A stretch of DNA of 64,000 nucleotides from JBBRMU01 sp038230655 (GTDB taxonomy: Bacteria; Patescibacteriota; Microgenomatia; UBA1406; GWC2-37-13). Position numbers and translations under genes: made by a program. The stretch is from NCBI GenBank assembly GCA_038230655.1, contig JBBRMU010000002.1, positions 1 through 64,000 on the forward strand, written 5' to 3'. Below are positions 34,301 to 42,924 of this stretch, one piece after another. The notes below the pieces were generated by a model. It was not told where the DNA came from, made no database searches, and saw only the letters and a list, made by a program, of their open reading frames with translations. Each line of letters starts with the position of its first letter. Position 1 is the first letter of the stretch.

Positions 34301-34696
34301 TTATTTTGACAAGTAGTTCTTTACTTCATTAACAACTTGATCAGGTGTATAATCTGCCTTTATCATATATCCTCTAGCTCCCAGACTTATGCCCTTAGCT
34401 ATATTTGTGTCTTTTCCTAAATTCGTCAAAATTACAATATTAGGGTTTGGTTTTTCAGGTGGAGAGGTCTTTAATTTTTCTAATATCTGGAATCCATCCA
34501 TTTTTGGTAGCATAACATCTAATAACACCAAATCATAACCTCCTTTATGCATAGCATCATAACCCTCATCACCATCTGAAGCCTGATCTATCTGATACCC
34601 CTCTCCTTTAAGAATTTCGACATACAAATCACGCAAGTACTGTTCATCCTCAACAACCAGCAACCTTATTTTCGCATTACCTGAAGAATCGGCCAT
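34301..34696 (-). CDS. CheY-like single-domain response regulator
   Basis: 131 residues, receiver domain only. It has acidic residues in VVEDEQ, the phospho-acceptor Asp in YDLVLLDVMLPKMDGF, the Thr in IVILTNLG and the Lys in GYMIKADYTPDQVV. With no output domain it must act by protein contact. The start is supported by a strong AAGGAGG Shine-Dalgarno 11 nt upstream. No histidine kinase is in the window. It stands between surface-protein genes, so control of surface structures is one possibility. Confidence 0.92.
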   Translation of the reverse strand: MADSSGNAKIRLLVVEDEQYLRDLYVEILKGEGYQIDQASDGDEGYDAMHKGGYDLVLLDVMLPKMDGFQILEKLKTSPPEKPNPNIVILTNLGKDTNIAKGISLGARGYMIKADYTPDQVVNEVKNYLSK

Positions 34697-34804
34697 AATT
34701 ACTGTCGCCTCCTTTCAAGATAAAAAGCTATTTATATTATTCAGATAATAGAACACCATCAAAAGAAAGTCAACCGATCAATAGGATTTAAGCTACCTAT
34801 CAAC

Positions 34805-35428
34805 TTAAATGAGTTTAAGAGAAGAAAGAATACCGTGCGTTACTTGTTTATAGTTATCACTAGAGTATAGTTCTATTACTTCAACAATTTTTCCATTTAA
34901 TAAGATAAAGCTAACTGTAAAGTTTCGATTGCAGTTTGTTACTTCATAAGACATAGCCTCCTTGCCATCGAAATTACTTTTTCTAATTGCAGAATAAGAA
35001 TTATCATTCCTGCAGACTTTTTTTGAGTCCTCAATTGATTTCTGGATAGCTGTGTCCAACGATTTATTTTGGAGATCACGACGAATTCTCACTGTCAAAC
35101 TATAACCGTCAGTTACATAAGGTTGCATCTTTTTTGAAGCTCTCTGTGTCGGCCCGACATACGAAACTTCTATTTTATCCTTTATTTCATCTGCAGGGAC
35201 ACTTAATAATGAATCTTTTGGATATGTTACCGCTACTCCCATCTGTTTATTCTCATAGGTTTTCCATGAACTGACATCTTGAGTATGGGTCGATCCTCCA
35301 CCCTTAGTTATTTTACTCACAAGATATAACGCAGATATTAAAAAAATGATTATTGTAATAATAATGATAGGAACCAAGAGGTTATTATTTGAGTTTGGAG
35401 ATTGAGTAGCAACTTTTTGAGTGTCCAT
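34805..35428 (-). CDS. membrane-anchored extracytoplasmic protein (PsbP-like)
   Basis: 207 residues. One N-terminal membrane helix (about 17-41), a Gly/Ser/Thr linker and a domain starting WKTYENKQMGVAVTYPKD, the pattern of PsbP/DUF-type beta-sheet domains common on Gram-positive and CPR surfaces. Two Cys (CRNDN and TNCNRN) may form a disulfide. It ends SLKLI. No catalytic motif. Function unknown. Confidence 0.6.
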   Translation of the reverse strand: MDTQKVATQSPNSNNNLLVPIIIITIIIFLISALYLVSKITKGGGSTHTQDVSSWKTYENKQMGVAVTYPKDSLLSVPADEIKDKIEVSYVGPTQRASKKMQPYVTDGYSLTVRIRRDLQNKSLDTAIQKSIEDSKKVCRNDNSYSAIRKSNFDGKEAMSYEVTNCNRNFTVSFILLNGKIVEVIELYSSDNYKQVTHGILSSLKLI

Positions 35429-35481
35429 TAAAAGTCATTATTTCACCTTTTGAGTACTTTGTCAACGACTCAACACAGATA

Positions 35482-36102
35482 TTAATTTCCCTGACATATA
35501 CCTTTTGAAGCTGCATACACACATCGATTGAAACAACAATCTGATGAAGTTACACAGGTTGCCCCTTCAGGAAGACAGTAGGCGGGTGAAGGTGTAAAGG
35601 TTGGAACTAATGTAGTGGATGGCCATGGTGCAGAACTCGGATAACTACAGGCGGCAGGGATTACACCAGGACATTTTGCTCCACTCCTCATTGCAGAATG
35701 CATATTTAAGAGCCTGTAATCCATAATTGTGACAACACCATCGCAGTTCGCATCTGAAACACAAGACTGATTTCTGCAGTTTACTCCTTGCTCGGAAGTA
35801 TAAACGGCAAGGTCGGCAGAGTTTAATTGCCCATCTCCATTTAAGTCTGCTCTACAAAGAGGATTTGATGTAGGAGAAGGGATAATGTCAGTTGGAAGAG
35901 GGAAATTACATGGATCTCCTGGAATACAGGTCGGCGTAACTGGCCTATTCATAGTCATTTCTGATGCGCGCGATCTTATATCGCTGTTTTGACTATTTGA
36001 GAGAACTGAGATACCAACCACACTAAAGAGTATTGCAGTAAAGCCAATAATAGCAAAAATATTTTTCCAATCTATTTTAGGTAACTGTATATCTGTTTCC
36101 AT
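35482..36102 (-). CDS. anchored protein with dockerin-like domain
   Basis: 206 residues. A membrane helix at 15-33 is followed by a Pro-rich linker and a dockerin-type pair of Ca-binding loops: DLNGDGQLNSADLAVY and DANCDGVVTIMDYRLL, each with the Asp-x-Asn/Asp-x-Asp-Gly pattern. A second Pro/Ser/Thr linker leads to a Cys-rich end (six Cys in the last 35 residues), likely disulfide-linked and outside the cell. Dockerin-like pairs in CPR probably serve surface assembly rather than cellulosomes. Confidence 0.72.
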   Translation of the reverse strand: METDIQLPKIDWKNIFAIIGFTAILFSVVGISVLSNSQNSDIRSRASEMTMNRPVTPTCIPGDPCNFPLPTDIIPSPTSNPLCRADLNGDGQLNSADLAVYTSEQGVNCRNQSCVSDANCDGVVTIMDYRLLNMHSAMRSGAKCPGVIPAACSYPSSAPWPSTTLVPTFTPSPAYCLPEGATCVTSSDCCFNRCVYAASKGICQGN

Positions 36103-36165
36103 AAGATACCTATCAGGATAATATGATTGTGAATAAATGTCAACAAGATTTATCCTTAGCCATAT

Positions 36166-36747
36166 TTATGAAGATTTATGCATATGTTCCAGGATAAGAT
36201 TTCGAATAAATTTAGACTTTGTCATGCCTTCCTCTTTACTCACTTTTTCCAGATATTCTAGTAATCTAGGGCTTATAAAAAAATTAAACCGCTTATCTCG
36301 CCTTTCTTTAGCCAGCTCAAGTGAATCTCTAATAATCTTTTTTAATGTTTTCTCCGTGTACCCCTGCAGAATCAGTCGTTCGTTATCTATTCCGGAGATA
36401 AAGTATGGAGTTGTGTCTTTTCCTTTGTCCTTAAAGTATAAAACTATGGTTGGTTTACCTTGCTCTAAAGATTTATCGATTAAAAAACCAATTGATAGGC
36501 TCGGGTAACTGCAATCAAAGATACAGATATCAGCCTCATTGATAGACTGTATTCTGGCTTTATAGAGCTCCACATCAGCTTTTTTGCCTCCTGCGATTAG
36601 TTTTTGGTAAAAATCTTCTGTTGAAGTAGAGAATAGATCGTAGTCAATATGTTTATATCCTAACTGCTTAGCTTCCTCATAAATGATTCTGTAGTGTTTT
36701 ATAAACTCCTTTTTCCCCCTGTGAGAGGTTGCAAAGAATATCTTCAT
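36166..36747 (-). CDS. NDT-like nucleotide-binding domain fused to a ribbon-helix-helix
   Basis: 193 residues. Residues 1-135 have the Rossmann-like order of nucleoside 2-deoxyribosyltransferase/TIR-like proteins: MKIFFATSHRG at the start, then ADICIFDCSYPSLSIGFLI and GKPTIVLYF. At the position of the catalytic Glu of NDTs there is Phe, so catalysis is doubtful. Residues 150-190 (FNFFISPRLLEYLEKVSKEE, then TKSKFIRNLILEHM) match a CopG-type ribbon-helix-helix. The pair suggests a DNA-binding sensor for a nucleotide-like ligand. This is inference; I know no characterised protein of this form. Confidence 0.6.
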   Translation of the reverse strand: MKIFFATSHRGKKEFIKHYRIIYEEAKQLGYKHIDYDLFSTSTEDFYQKLIAGGKKADVELYKARIQSINEADICIFDCSYPSLSIGFLIDKSLEQGKPTIVLYFKDKGKDTTPYFISGIDNERLILQGYTEKTLKKIIRDSLELAKERRDKRFNFFISPRLLEYLEKVSKEEGMTKSKFIRNLILEHMHKSS

Positions 36748-36827
36748 TTAGTTAAGAAAAATACATACTTTTAAAATTACGTATATCCTACCACAGACTA
36801 TTCTTAAAGTCAATCTTAGACTGTCTA

Positions 36828-37355
36828 CTACTTTAAAACCTCGATCTCAAAATAAATCTCGGTATAGCAGTTCCATAAAAAATTACTGAAAAACCTTCTG
36901 AAAGGTACGAATTTCATAGCTGTCTTAGGCTGGGAATATGTTGTTGTCTTAGAAGTAGTTTTCAACTCGGCTTTTATTGTTTTGAAACGTGCTTTTGTGT
37001 AATACCCGTACTCAAAGTTATCTTCAAAGTAGTCAAAAGACCTTTCTGAGAAGAAACGAACATGTGTAGGATCACGGAAAGCTCCTTCATATTTATAATA
37101 TGGCACATTTATTCTTATCAACGCTCCTTTTTTACAGATTCTATGTAGCTCTTCCATCAGTTGCATATAGTTTGATATGTGCTCAAGAACATGTTCCGCG
37201 AGCACTTCTGAGACTGAGTTATCTTTAAAGGGAAGTGGGGCATTTTCTAGGTTAAATACCACATCAGTATGTCCCCAGTCGATCTTATCCACGTTCAAAT
37301 AGCCTTTGTATCTGGTTTTTCCAGCTCCAATATTTAACTTTATAGTTTTAGGCAT
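36828..37355 (-). CDS. class I SAM-dependent methyltransferase
   Basis: 175 residues from MPKTIKLNIGAGK; a frame open to 37397 would add 14 residues with no homology. The SAM site is KLNIGAGKTRYKGYLNVD, then the LAEHVLEHISN motif and the GALIRINVPYY strand of Methyltransf_11-type enzymes. It is often found in CPR glycan clusters, but here the neighbours are an NDT-like fusion and PBP2. The substrate is unknown. Confidence 0.72.
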   Translation of the reverse strand: MPKTIKLNIGAGKTRYKGYLNVDKIDWGHTDVVFNLENAPLPFKDNSVSEVLAEHVLEHISNYMQLMEELHRICKKGALIRINVPYYKYEGAFRDPTHVRFFSERSFDYFEDNFEYGYYTKARFKTIKAELKTTSKTTTYSQPKTAMKFVPFRRFFSNFLWNCYTEIYFEIEVLK

Positions 37356-37506
37356 CGGTGTGAGAAACTGGGAATAAACATTTTTTAAGTATACCACTCT
37401 TAGGTGGTTTTGGAGGTTAAGAATTGGCTAAAAACGAGTTTAGAGGGATTTTATATTTTTTCTATTGAAGAAATATAATAAAACAACTAAAGACATCACT
37501 GGTTAT

Positions 37507-39216
37507 CTACTGAGTTCTTTCGAAATATGTTTTGAGTATTTCCCTTGCAATAGGAGCTGCCACATCTGACCCTTCGCCACCTTCTTCTATCATGATCGAA
37601 AGCACAATCTCCGGATTTTCAACGGGCGCATATACCGTAAACCAGGCATAGGGAATTCCGGATTTTAAGTGTGCCTCTGCAGTACCCGTTTTGCACGCTA
37701 ACTCAATTGGTCTTTTTGCAATTCCCGCAGAAGTGCTGGCATCTTGAGGCGGCTTAATAGAAGAGTCATTGACTGCAAAATTAAATAGTGGCCACGCAGT
37801 TCCTCCGGGCGCACATGCCTGCTTCATACCTTCTTTAATTATTCTAAGAGTTTTATCTGATATCGGCAATTTGTCACAGTGCTGTTTTTGATATTGACTG
37901 AATAAAGAATCATTTATACTACTATCTGATTTCAATAAGGTAGGTTGACACAGTGTTCCGTTATTAGCAAATGCCTGCGTTGCCCTTGCAACCTGTAAGG
38001 GGGTAGCAAGAAGGTATCCTTGACCAATTGACATATTATATGTATCCCCCGTATACCATTTTTCTTTGAGAACTTCCTCTTTCCAAAACGGAGATGGAAT
38101 TGTCCCGTGACTCTCTTCTATGCCTATTTTACTGTCTTGATTATAACCAAACTTCTCTGCCCATTTTTTCAAATTTTCTGGCCCAAGTTTTTCCCCTATT
38201 TTATAAAAATAAACATCATTTGATCTTTTAAGAGCGCTGACTACATTGATTGTTCCGTCCATCTTGCCGTTCCTAAGATATGCCCAGTTTGCAAACTGAA
38301 GAGATCCAATTTTTATAAATCCCGTGTCCTCCTCTGTCGTATCCTCTGTTATTGTATGTTCTTCCAAAGCACCGGTTGCCAAAACCAGTTTAAAAGTAGA
38401 TCCTGAAGGATAAGTACCTTCTGTGGATCTATTAAAAAGTGGGTTATTGTCTTTATCTGAAAAATAGGCATTAATTTTTGAGTTAATGCTGTCTTCAAAG
38501 TCCTGGGGATTAAATGAGGGAGTTGAAGCTAAAATTAAAACTTCTCCCGTCGATGGTTTGATACCAACCACAGCACCTCTTTTACCTTTTATCTGCTCAT
38601 AGGCTTTTTTCTGTAGCTCAGCATCAACTGAAAGTTGAACAGTCTGACCGTCTTCAGGTGGTATAACATTAAGAGGCCTTACAATTTTACCGCGAGCATC
38701 CATCTCTATGAGTTTTTTCCCATCCTTTCCACGGAGTGCGCACTCAAACAACTTCTCAACTCCCTTCTTTCCTACTTTATCTACATATTTATCGTTTGAC
38801 TTTATCTTAACCAAACAGGTATCGTTTTTAACATCATTTTGATCTGCTGCCTGTCTATATCCGATGATATGTGCAAATATTTCAGAATCCTCATAGTGTC
38901 TTCTGGAAAATAACCTCAGTCCCGTCTCATCCAAGTTTGCAGGAGTATTGTTTACCAGAGTGTTTCCCTTTCTGTCTAAGATTTTGCCTCGCTGGGGCTC
39001 AATGATAACCTCGCGAATTCTATTATCTTCAGATAGTCTACGATAGTAGTCGCCTTTAACGATCGTTAGCTGAAATAGTCTCAAAAATAAAGCAAGAAAA
39101 AATACCCCAATAATTAAGATAAAAACGAATAAAAATAGTAATGAGTGTCCCTTATATGAATTTTGGAAGTCCATACCACCCACATAGCCTTTTTTAATGA
39201 TGGGGATCTTATTCAT
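37507..39216 (-). CDS. mrdA: penicillin-binding protein 2 (transpeptidase)
   Basis: 569 residues. Membrane helix at about 25-48, a dimerisation domain with EPQRGKILDRKGNTL, then the transpeptidase with SxxK at 273-276 (GSTFK), the SxN region in the LKRSND segment and KTGTAE near the C-terminus. It makes cross-links in peptidoglycan during elongation. It starts 34 bp after the VirB4-like gene and is probably read with it. No RodA partner is in the window. Confidence 0.93.
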   Translation of the reverse strand: MNKIPIIKKGYVGGMDFQNSYKGHSLLFLFVFILIIGVFFLALFLRLFQLTIVKGDYYRRLSEDNRIREVIIEPQRGKILDRKGNTLVNNTPANLDETGLRLFSRRHYEDSEIFAHIIGYRQAADQNDVKNDTCLVKIKSNDKYVDKVGKKGVEKLFECALRGKDGKKLIEMDARGKIVRPLNVIPPEDGQTVQLSVDAELQKKAYEQIKGKRGAVVGIKPSTGEVLILASTPSFNPQDFEDSINSKINAYFSDKDNNPLFNRSTEGTYPSGSTFKLVLATGALEEHTITEDTTEEDTGFIKIGSLQFANWAYLRNGKMDGTINVVSALKRSNDVYFYKIGEKLGPENLKKWAEKFGYNQDSKIGIEESHGTIPSPFWKEEVLKEKWYTGDTYNMSIGQGYLLATPLQVARATQAFANNGTLCQPTLLKSDSSINDSLFSQYQKQHCDKLPISDKTLRIIKEGMKQACAPGGTAWPLFNFAVNDSSIKPPQDASTSAGIAKRPIELACKTGTAEAHLKSGIPYAWFTVYAPVENPEIVLSIMIEEGGEGSDVAAPIAREILKTYFERTQ

Positions 39217-39250
39217 AATGAGTTCAGCAATTTAAGAAAAATTAGTTAAT

Positions 39251-40999
39251 TTACTCAATAAGCCCTTTTTCTTCTTCCGATGCGATCACTCTGAAACCGA
39301 CATGAGACTGTCCTGCGAAAAAAAGTCCTTCACCAACGCCCGCTGAGAGTAGAAAATGTTTTTCTCCCCCCGTTAAGTAGAATGTATCGGTGATTTTATC
39401 TACAGCCGCGGTAGACTGCTTTAGTATTATCTGAAGACTTGAGTTGGTAATAATCGCTTTTCCTTCATCCGTTGAGAGGAAGTCCTCAACATCTTGTGTA
39501 ATTGTTGTCAAACCTAACATATATTTACGAGCTCTTTTTGCAAAACTATGAATATATGCACCTGAATCCTTATTTTTTATCAGATACCAAGCCTCGTCTA
39601 CCACTAAGACGCGCTTTTTCTTGACTTTCCGAACTCGGTTCCAGATATAGTCGAGAACAATATACATAGCAACTGGACGAAGATTTTCTTCCAAATCACG
39701 AATTCCAAATACTGTTAATGGGTTTTTAATATCGAAGTTTGACTGTTGGTTAAAAATTCCGGAAGCTGATCCCTTTACAAACTTCTCGAGTCTGTCTGCC
39801 AACTCTCTCGATTCTGGAGTCTCCATTCCTAAAAGAATTTTGTATAAATCTTCCAGTAGCGGCGGTTGAATCTTGAATGTTGCCGGATCCTGTGTGATCC
39901 CTTTTTCTCGATATGTTAGGACTAGAGCTCTATCCAAAAGTGCATCTTGAGAAGGATTAATTTCTCCCATAATAACCTTCATTAATGAATGAAGATCCAG
40001 TATTTTATTTGATAATTCGTCAGGTTCGGGATCTGTGGTTGCCAGATCAAAAGGATTAAGTTTTATTGATGAGTTGCCGGCAAATTCTACAAACTCTCCA
40101 CCCATTGAAGCTGTTAGTTTCTGATACTCATTTTCCGGATCAATAATTAAAACGTCCACGCCCATCATTAGTAGTCTCGCGGTCTCCAGTTTTACCAAGA
40201 AACTCTTTCCCCCTCCTGACTTACCTAAGATAACAGCGTTAGCATTCTCAAGAGTAAATCTATCAAAAATAATCAAACTACCATCATGTTGATTTATTCC
40301 ATAAAGAATGCCTTCATTTTTTGTTAAAGAAGCTGTGGAAAAGGGAAATGTCATTGCCAATGAGGTTGTATCCATATTTCTCCAGACAGCGACTTTATCG
40401 TAAAACATCGGAAGAGTAGATTTAAAACCCTCTTCCATTTCCAGAGTTGCTTGTTTGGCTACGATCAAGAGGGAAGATAAACTCGAGTCTATCTCTTTTG
40501 TAAGTTGATTAAGTTCATCAAGGCTATCTGCAGGTATCGTAATATATAAGCCAAACTGAAAAAAGCGTTCAGCGCCTTTTGCAAGTTCTGCCTGAAGAGA
40601 GAGAGCATCGTCAAGGGCTACTTGGATTGACGGATCGACAACCTTTCCAGATTTAATTTCACCTTCAATGGTTGCTTCCATCTCCGCAATCTTCCGTTTT
40701 AGTTCCTCCAGAACAGCCTTTGACTCCGTTGGATAAATATACATCGAAATATAGAGAGGATGATCGAAGGTGATAAGCGAGTATAACCAGTTTGCCGACA
40801 CATATCTGGGATAAGCCACAACATATAAAGTCCGATAGTACTTGTCATCAACCTTGAGATGATTGAAGTCTACCTCTACAAAAGATGGCGCAATAATATC
40901 TTTTATGCTGACACTACCTTTAGCCATTACTTTTGCCACGTTTTGGGCACCTATAGGGATTCGCGAATTATTTGTTTTTTTCTTATTTGACCCAAACAT
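39251..40999 (-). CDS. virB4: VirB4/TraC-family type IV secretion ATPase
   Basis: 582 residues. Walker A is GKSGGGKS at 259-266, then VLIIDPENEYQKL; the Walker B-like region is RVLVVDEAWYLI, followed by TTITQDVEDFL. The N-terminal 220 residues match the VirB4 domain that contacts the membrane complex. It energises assembly or substrate transfer in type IV systems. It lies in an operon PrgI - TraC-like - VirB4 - PBP2 with gaps of 2, 21 and 34 bp. Confidence 0.93.
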   Translation of the reverse strand: MFGSNKKKTNNSRIPIGAQNVAKVMAKGSVSIKDIIAPSFVEVDFNHLKVDDKYYRTLYVVAYPRYVSANWLYSLITFDHPLYISMYIYPTESKAVLEELKRKIAEMEATIEGEIKSGKVVDPSIQVALDDALSLQAELAKGAERFFQFGLYITIPADSLDELNQLTKEIDSSLSSLLIVAKQATLEMEEGFKSTLPMFYDKVAVWRNMDTTSLAMTFPFSTASLTKNEGILYGINQHDGSLIIFDRFTLENANAVILGKSGGGKSFLVKLETARLLMMGVDVLIIDPENEYQKLTASMGGEFVEFAGNSSIKLNPFDLATTDPEPDELSNKILDLHSLMKVIMGEINPSQDALLDRALVLTYREKGITQDPATFKIQPPLLEDLYKILLGMETPESRELADRLEKFVKGSASGIFNQQSNFDIKNPLTVFGIRDLEENLRPVAMYIVLDYIWNRVRKVKKKRVLVVDEAWYLIKNKDSGAYIHSFAKRARKYMLGLTTITQDVEDFLSTDEGKAIITNSSLQIILKQSTAAVDKITDTFYLTGGEKHFLLSAGVGEGLFFAGQSHVGFRVIASEEEKGLIE

Positions 41000-41020
41000 A
41001 GTATTTATTCCAGAGTATTA

Positions 41021-41677
41021 TCAAACATTTGTCAAGACAACATCGGTATAACTGTCAACAGTAGCCAACTGTCTTCCTACAGATGAAGGATTGTAAAGAT
41101 TATAAAAAAGCTCAGTTAGTTCCTGTTTTTGTAAAAGTGTCGCCCGTAGACCAACTTTTGCAAGAAGTCTCAGCAAATGATCTCTTTTTGGATAAAGTGA
41201 GGTTTTAGCGCGGCTAATGACATACTCTTTATGTAAACCTTTAGCATTAACACCAGAAACTCCCAACTCCAGCGGAGAAAATGGTACCAGGAAAAAAAAT
41301 CTCTTTTCAAGGACTGTATTTTTTTTCACAATAGTTTTGATAAACTCCTGATAAGCTCGTAGTCTTGTTTTTATAAGATCATTTTGTTGTGTCCCAATCT
41401 TGCTGTTTAGATAGTCTATATATGAGGAAATATCCATCTTCTTCGAGATAATTAAAATCTGAGCAGGAAAAGATAACGAATTTAACAGACTCGCATAAGA
41501 GTAAATTATTGATCCTTGTTCTTCCTGAGATAAGAGATAAAAGTTTACCGCTCCAACTTCAATGACGATAGCCGCTGAGTAGTCTTTTAAAAGTAAAATA
41601 TCATCTTTTATATCCTCAATCTCGACGAAACTTTGCGTACTTGCTTTAATTGGTGATGTTGGTTTTTGAGTTGCCAT
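41021..41677 (-). CDS. TraC-like accessory protein of the type IV locus
   Basis: 218 residues, no membrane helix. The core has SFVEIEDIKDDILLLKD, then AVNFYLLSQEEQ and LNSLSFPAQILIISKK. It resembles the N-terminal domain found in VirB4/TraC proteins of Gram-positive and CPR systems, here as a separate gene just before virB4. It begins 2 bp after the PrgI gene. It probably helps the ATPase contact the membrane complex. Confidence 0.7.
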   Translation of the reverse strand: MATQKPTSPIKASTQSFVEIEDIKDDILLLKDYSAAIVIEVGAVNFYLLSQEEQGSIIYSYASLLNSLSFPAQILIISKKMDISSYIDYLNSKIGTQQNDLIKTRLRAYQEFIKTIVKKNTVLEKRFFFLVPFSPLELGVSGVNAKGLHKEYVISRAKTSLYPKRDHLLRLLAKVGLRATLLQKQELTELFYNLYNPSSVGRQLATVDSYTDVVLTNV

Positions 41678-41679
41678 AG

Positions 41680-42804
41680 TTAAATTGACTCCTTTGAATA
41701 AAATTCATACGGTTTATTACCTGTATTAGGCACGTGTACATTCATTGTATCAAAAAAGTATCCTCCATTTGGATCTTTCATCTCAAATACATAGTCGCCT
41801 TCAGGAAGAGGGTTATATGTCGCGAAGATTCCATGAGGGTTTGTTTTCAAAAGTCGCAAAGAGACACCTTGCTTGTTTTTAATATAGACCAAAACGCCAG
41901 GTAAAGGTATTTTTCTATTATTTTTGATGACCCCAGTTAATGAGGGATGTTCCATGGAACGAGCTTGAGGGATAACTACTGGCGCTGTTTGGGATGGTGG
42001 AGTGTATACAATTGCAGAAGGAGGTTGTGTAACTTGTGGCGCAACTTTAAGACTTTCAATTGGGATCTGTTGGACTGTTTGTTTAACAACTGCTGGCTCG
42101 GCTGGTGTAGATGTAGGTGTAGGAACTGTTGAGACAACAGATGTTATGACGACAGGTTGATTAAAGTCTTTAGGAATAAATGTATGAGAAAGCTGCTTAG
42201 GTGATTTAGATGACGGAGTCGGGACAATAATTTGAGACTTTTCAGGTTGGACATTCACAACCTGAGGATGAGATTGCACCTTAACCAGCGTATTGATTCT
42301 TGGGGTTGTGTTTACTTGGCTTAAAATAGGTTGAGGACTAATCTGAGTTGTTGGGGTCTGCAACAATGATTGAATTTGTTTTTTCTTCACACTAGATGGT
42401 TTTTTAGGTTGAGTCTTTTCCAGATACGCTGCAAGTTTTTCTTTCGACTCAACATGACTAATAACTTTATGGGGATCGCTGACAAAAAATAAATCTTCAA
42501 TAAAATAGAGAGGTGAATTTTGTTTATAAAAAGTGAACTGTGTTGGAGAGTTCAGTCGTTTAATCATGTTCTTTACCCATACATCCATCGGCCGATCATT
42601 TATTGGAATAAATGCGAAAGCTACTCCAACTGAGGCAACTAATACTCCCAGAACTGCATTTATTAATGGAATTGGGAATAGTTTAAACACTATGAAGCCT
42701 GTAGGAACACTCACTAACAGATATAGAAACTGTTTTAATGTCATGAAGCCAATGAGTTTAAACTCAAAGGATGTTATCTGGCGTGGTATTGGATGCTGCT
42801 CCAT
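41680..42804 (-). CDS. PrgI-family membrane protein with Pro-rich linker and C-terminal beta domain
   Basis: 374 residues. Residues 1-75 are the PrgI domain with two helices (LKQFLYLLVSVPTGFIV and the following FAFIPI region). A long Pro/Thr/Gln-rich linker (about 135-285) leads to a C-terminal domain (about 290-374) with PLPGVLVYIKNKQG and PLPEGDYVFEM, typical of carboxypeptidase-regulatory or prealbumin-like beta sandwiches. The linker plus beta domain is not part of ordinary PrgI proteins; topology is uncertain, but it could contact the wall or surface. Confidence 0.75.
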   Translation of the reverse strand: MEQHPIPRQITSFEFKLIGFMTLKQFLYLLVSVPTGFIVFKLFPIPLINAVLGVLVASVGVAFAFIPINDRPMDVWVKNMIKRLNSPTQFTFYKQNSPLYFIEDLFFVSDPHKVISHVESKEKLAAYLEKTQPKKPSSVKKKQIQSLLQTPTTQISPQPILSQVNTTPRINTLVKVQSHPQVVNVQPEKSQIIVPTPSSKSPKQLSHTFIPKDFNQPVVITSVVSTVPTPTSTPAEPAVVKQTVQQIPIESLKVAPQVTQPPSAIVYTPPSQTAPVVIPQARSMEHPSLTGVIKNNRKIPLPGVLVYIKNKQGVSLRLLKTNPHGIFATYNPLPEGDYVFEMKDPNGGYFFDTMNVHVPNTGNKPYEFYSKESI

Positions 42805-42924
42805 AGATTATATTCAGTATATAGGATTTTATACCTGTTGTACATAAATGTACCACGGCGTATTTTGATTATGGACAGATTGTCTGAAAATGGTATAAAT
42901 CAAGGCGAAAGGAGGAAAGAAGCA

